Source of the DNA: Lysinibacillus irui
GTDB lineage: Bacteria; Bacillota; Bacilli; Bacillales_A; Planococcaceae
DNA: 64,000 nt
NCBI RefSeq assembly: GCF_028877475.1
Contig: NZ_CP113527.1
Span: 1,605,501 to 1,669,500 of the forward strand
Direction: 5' to 3'
Part shown: positions 63,635 to 64,000 of the stretch, in pieces
Layout: each line of letters starts with the position of its first letter
How positions within the stretch are numbered: the first letter of the stretch is position 1
The notes under the pieces: model-generated
Seen by the model: the letters and a program-made list of their open reading frames with translations, nothing else
Databases searched by the model: none
Told to the model about the DNA's origin: nothing
Position numbers and translations under genes: made by a program

Positions 63635-64000
63635 TTATTCTACAGAATTAATTTGTGCTTTAATCGAATGATAGACTTCCTCAATTTTTCGTTTGTAAGG
63701 TAAATCCACTAAATTTAATGAATCTGTGTAGGCCATTTTTGCAATGTCGTAGGCTGTTGTTAGCTCCCCAAAATGTGCATAGCACAGGGCTTTATAGGAA
63801 AAACACTCATGTAAGCTTAAAATATCATATGGGTGACTAATATAAATCGGTATGTTTTTATATTGTTCAAATGCAGCCTTCGCTTCGTCATAACGACCAA
63901 GTAAATAGAGGGATTTTCCTTTTTCAGCATAATAAAAATTAGGATCCAGCTTGTCTATATACTCATGCTTCCTAAGCTCATTAAAACGTTCTATTTCAAT
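63635..64000 (-). CDS. TPR-repeat protein, 3' part only
   Basis: An uninterrupted frame of 121 codons plus TAA runs in from the window end. It reads RFNELRKHEYIDKLD, then YYAEKGKSLYLLGRYDEAKA, a canonical TPR helix pair, and HECFSYKALCYAHFGELTTA. It ends KIEEVYHSIKAQINSVE. The repeats resemble the C-terminal TPR region of HTH-TPR (PlcR/Rap-like) peptide-sensing regulators, but the N-terminus lies outside the window, so an HTH is not shown. Confidence 0.75.
   Translation of the reverse strand: MEIERFNELRKHEYIDKLDPNFYYAEKGKSLYLLGRYDEAKAAFEQYKNIPIYISHPYDILSLHECFSYKALCYAHFGELTTAYDIAKMAYTDSLNLVDLPYKRKIEEVYHSIKAQINSVE

Overview
The window looks like chromosomal DNA of a low-GC Bacillaceae/Planococcaceae bacterium, most like Lysinibacillus. 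Evidence is Bacillus-type AGGAGG ribosome sites, TTGACA/TATAAT promoters, S-box and T-box leaders, a B. subtilis-like Fur box and many genes with B. subtilis relatives (ypgQ/ypgR type, proBA, brnQ, telA, uup, PucR). The genus assignment is inference. No rRNA, tRNA, prophage or CRISPR was seen.

Layout. 0-8 kb: a LysR regulator with a stand-alone CoaB-like protein, a TetR/DUF418 pair, a SAM riboswitch before a tiny DUF2292 (YezD-like) gene, a flavin reductase, a VOC protein, a cold-shock protein and fhs. 8.5-15.7 kb: a five-gene hydantoinase-type operon (hyuA, hyuB, IclR regulator, OPT-family transporter, DUF917 protein) behind a near-consensus promoter with a palindromic candidate IclR operator just downstream. 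16.3-21 kb: YpgQ-like HD hydrolase, ABC-F protein Uup and a CvfC/YpgR-like HEAT protein, then a 21-bp tandem array.

21.8-35.8 kb: a catabolic island. Ten co-directional genes encode an M20 deacylase, a tartrate/malate-type dehydrogenase, an SDR, an aldehyde dehydrogenase, a complete Dpp/Opp-type ABC importer and a DmpA/NylC-type P1 aminopeptidase. A convergent PucR regulator and a class III omega-aminotransferase follow. Together they suggest import and breakdown of a peptide-like or N-acylated amine compound, possibly one with beta- or omega-amino acids (inference).

36-49 kb: MarR/GNAT pair, a decayed IS1182-type transposase behind a dispersed palindromic repeat whose second copy lies at 5.6 kb, RDD protein, fructokinase with EamA exporter, proBA under a T-box, LysE exporter, DUF1835 protein, LysR, carboxylesterase, BrnQ, and an SDR divergent from a TetR gene. 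49.9-51 kb: a second, longer 21-bp tandem array of unrelated sequence.

51-64 kb: an ABC-2 permease and its TetR regulator sharing an operator motif; a PadR-DUF2812-DUF2812-ABC operon with paired PadR operators on its promoter; TelA; a Fur-box-controlled coiled-coil protein of unknown function; RarD; a MutS2-like ATPase without an Smr domain; a lipoprotein; and the 3' part of a TPR gene cut by the window end.

The least explained structures are the two 21-bp arrays, the Fur-controlled coiled-coil gene, and the 44-bp hairpin element that copies the ends of the decayed IS.
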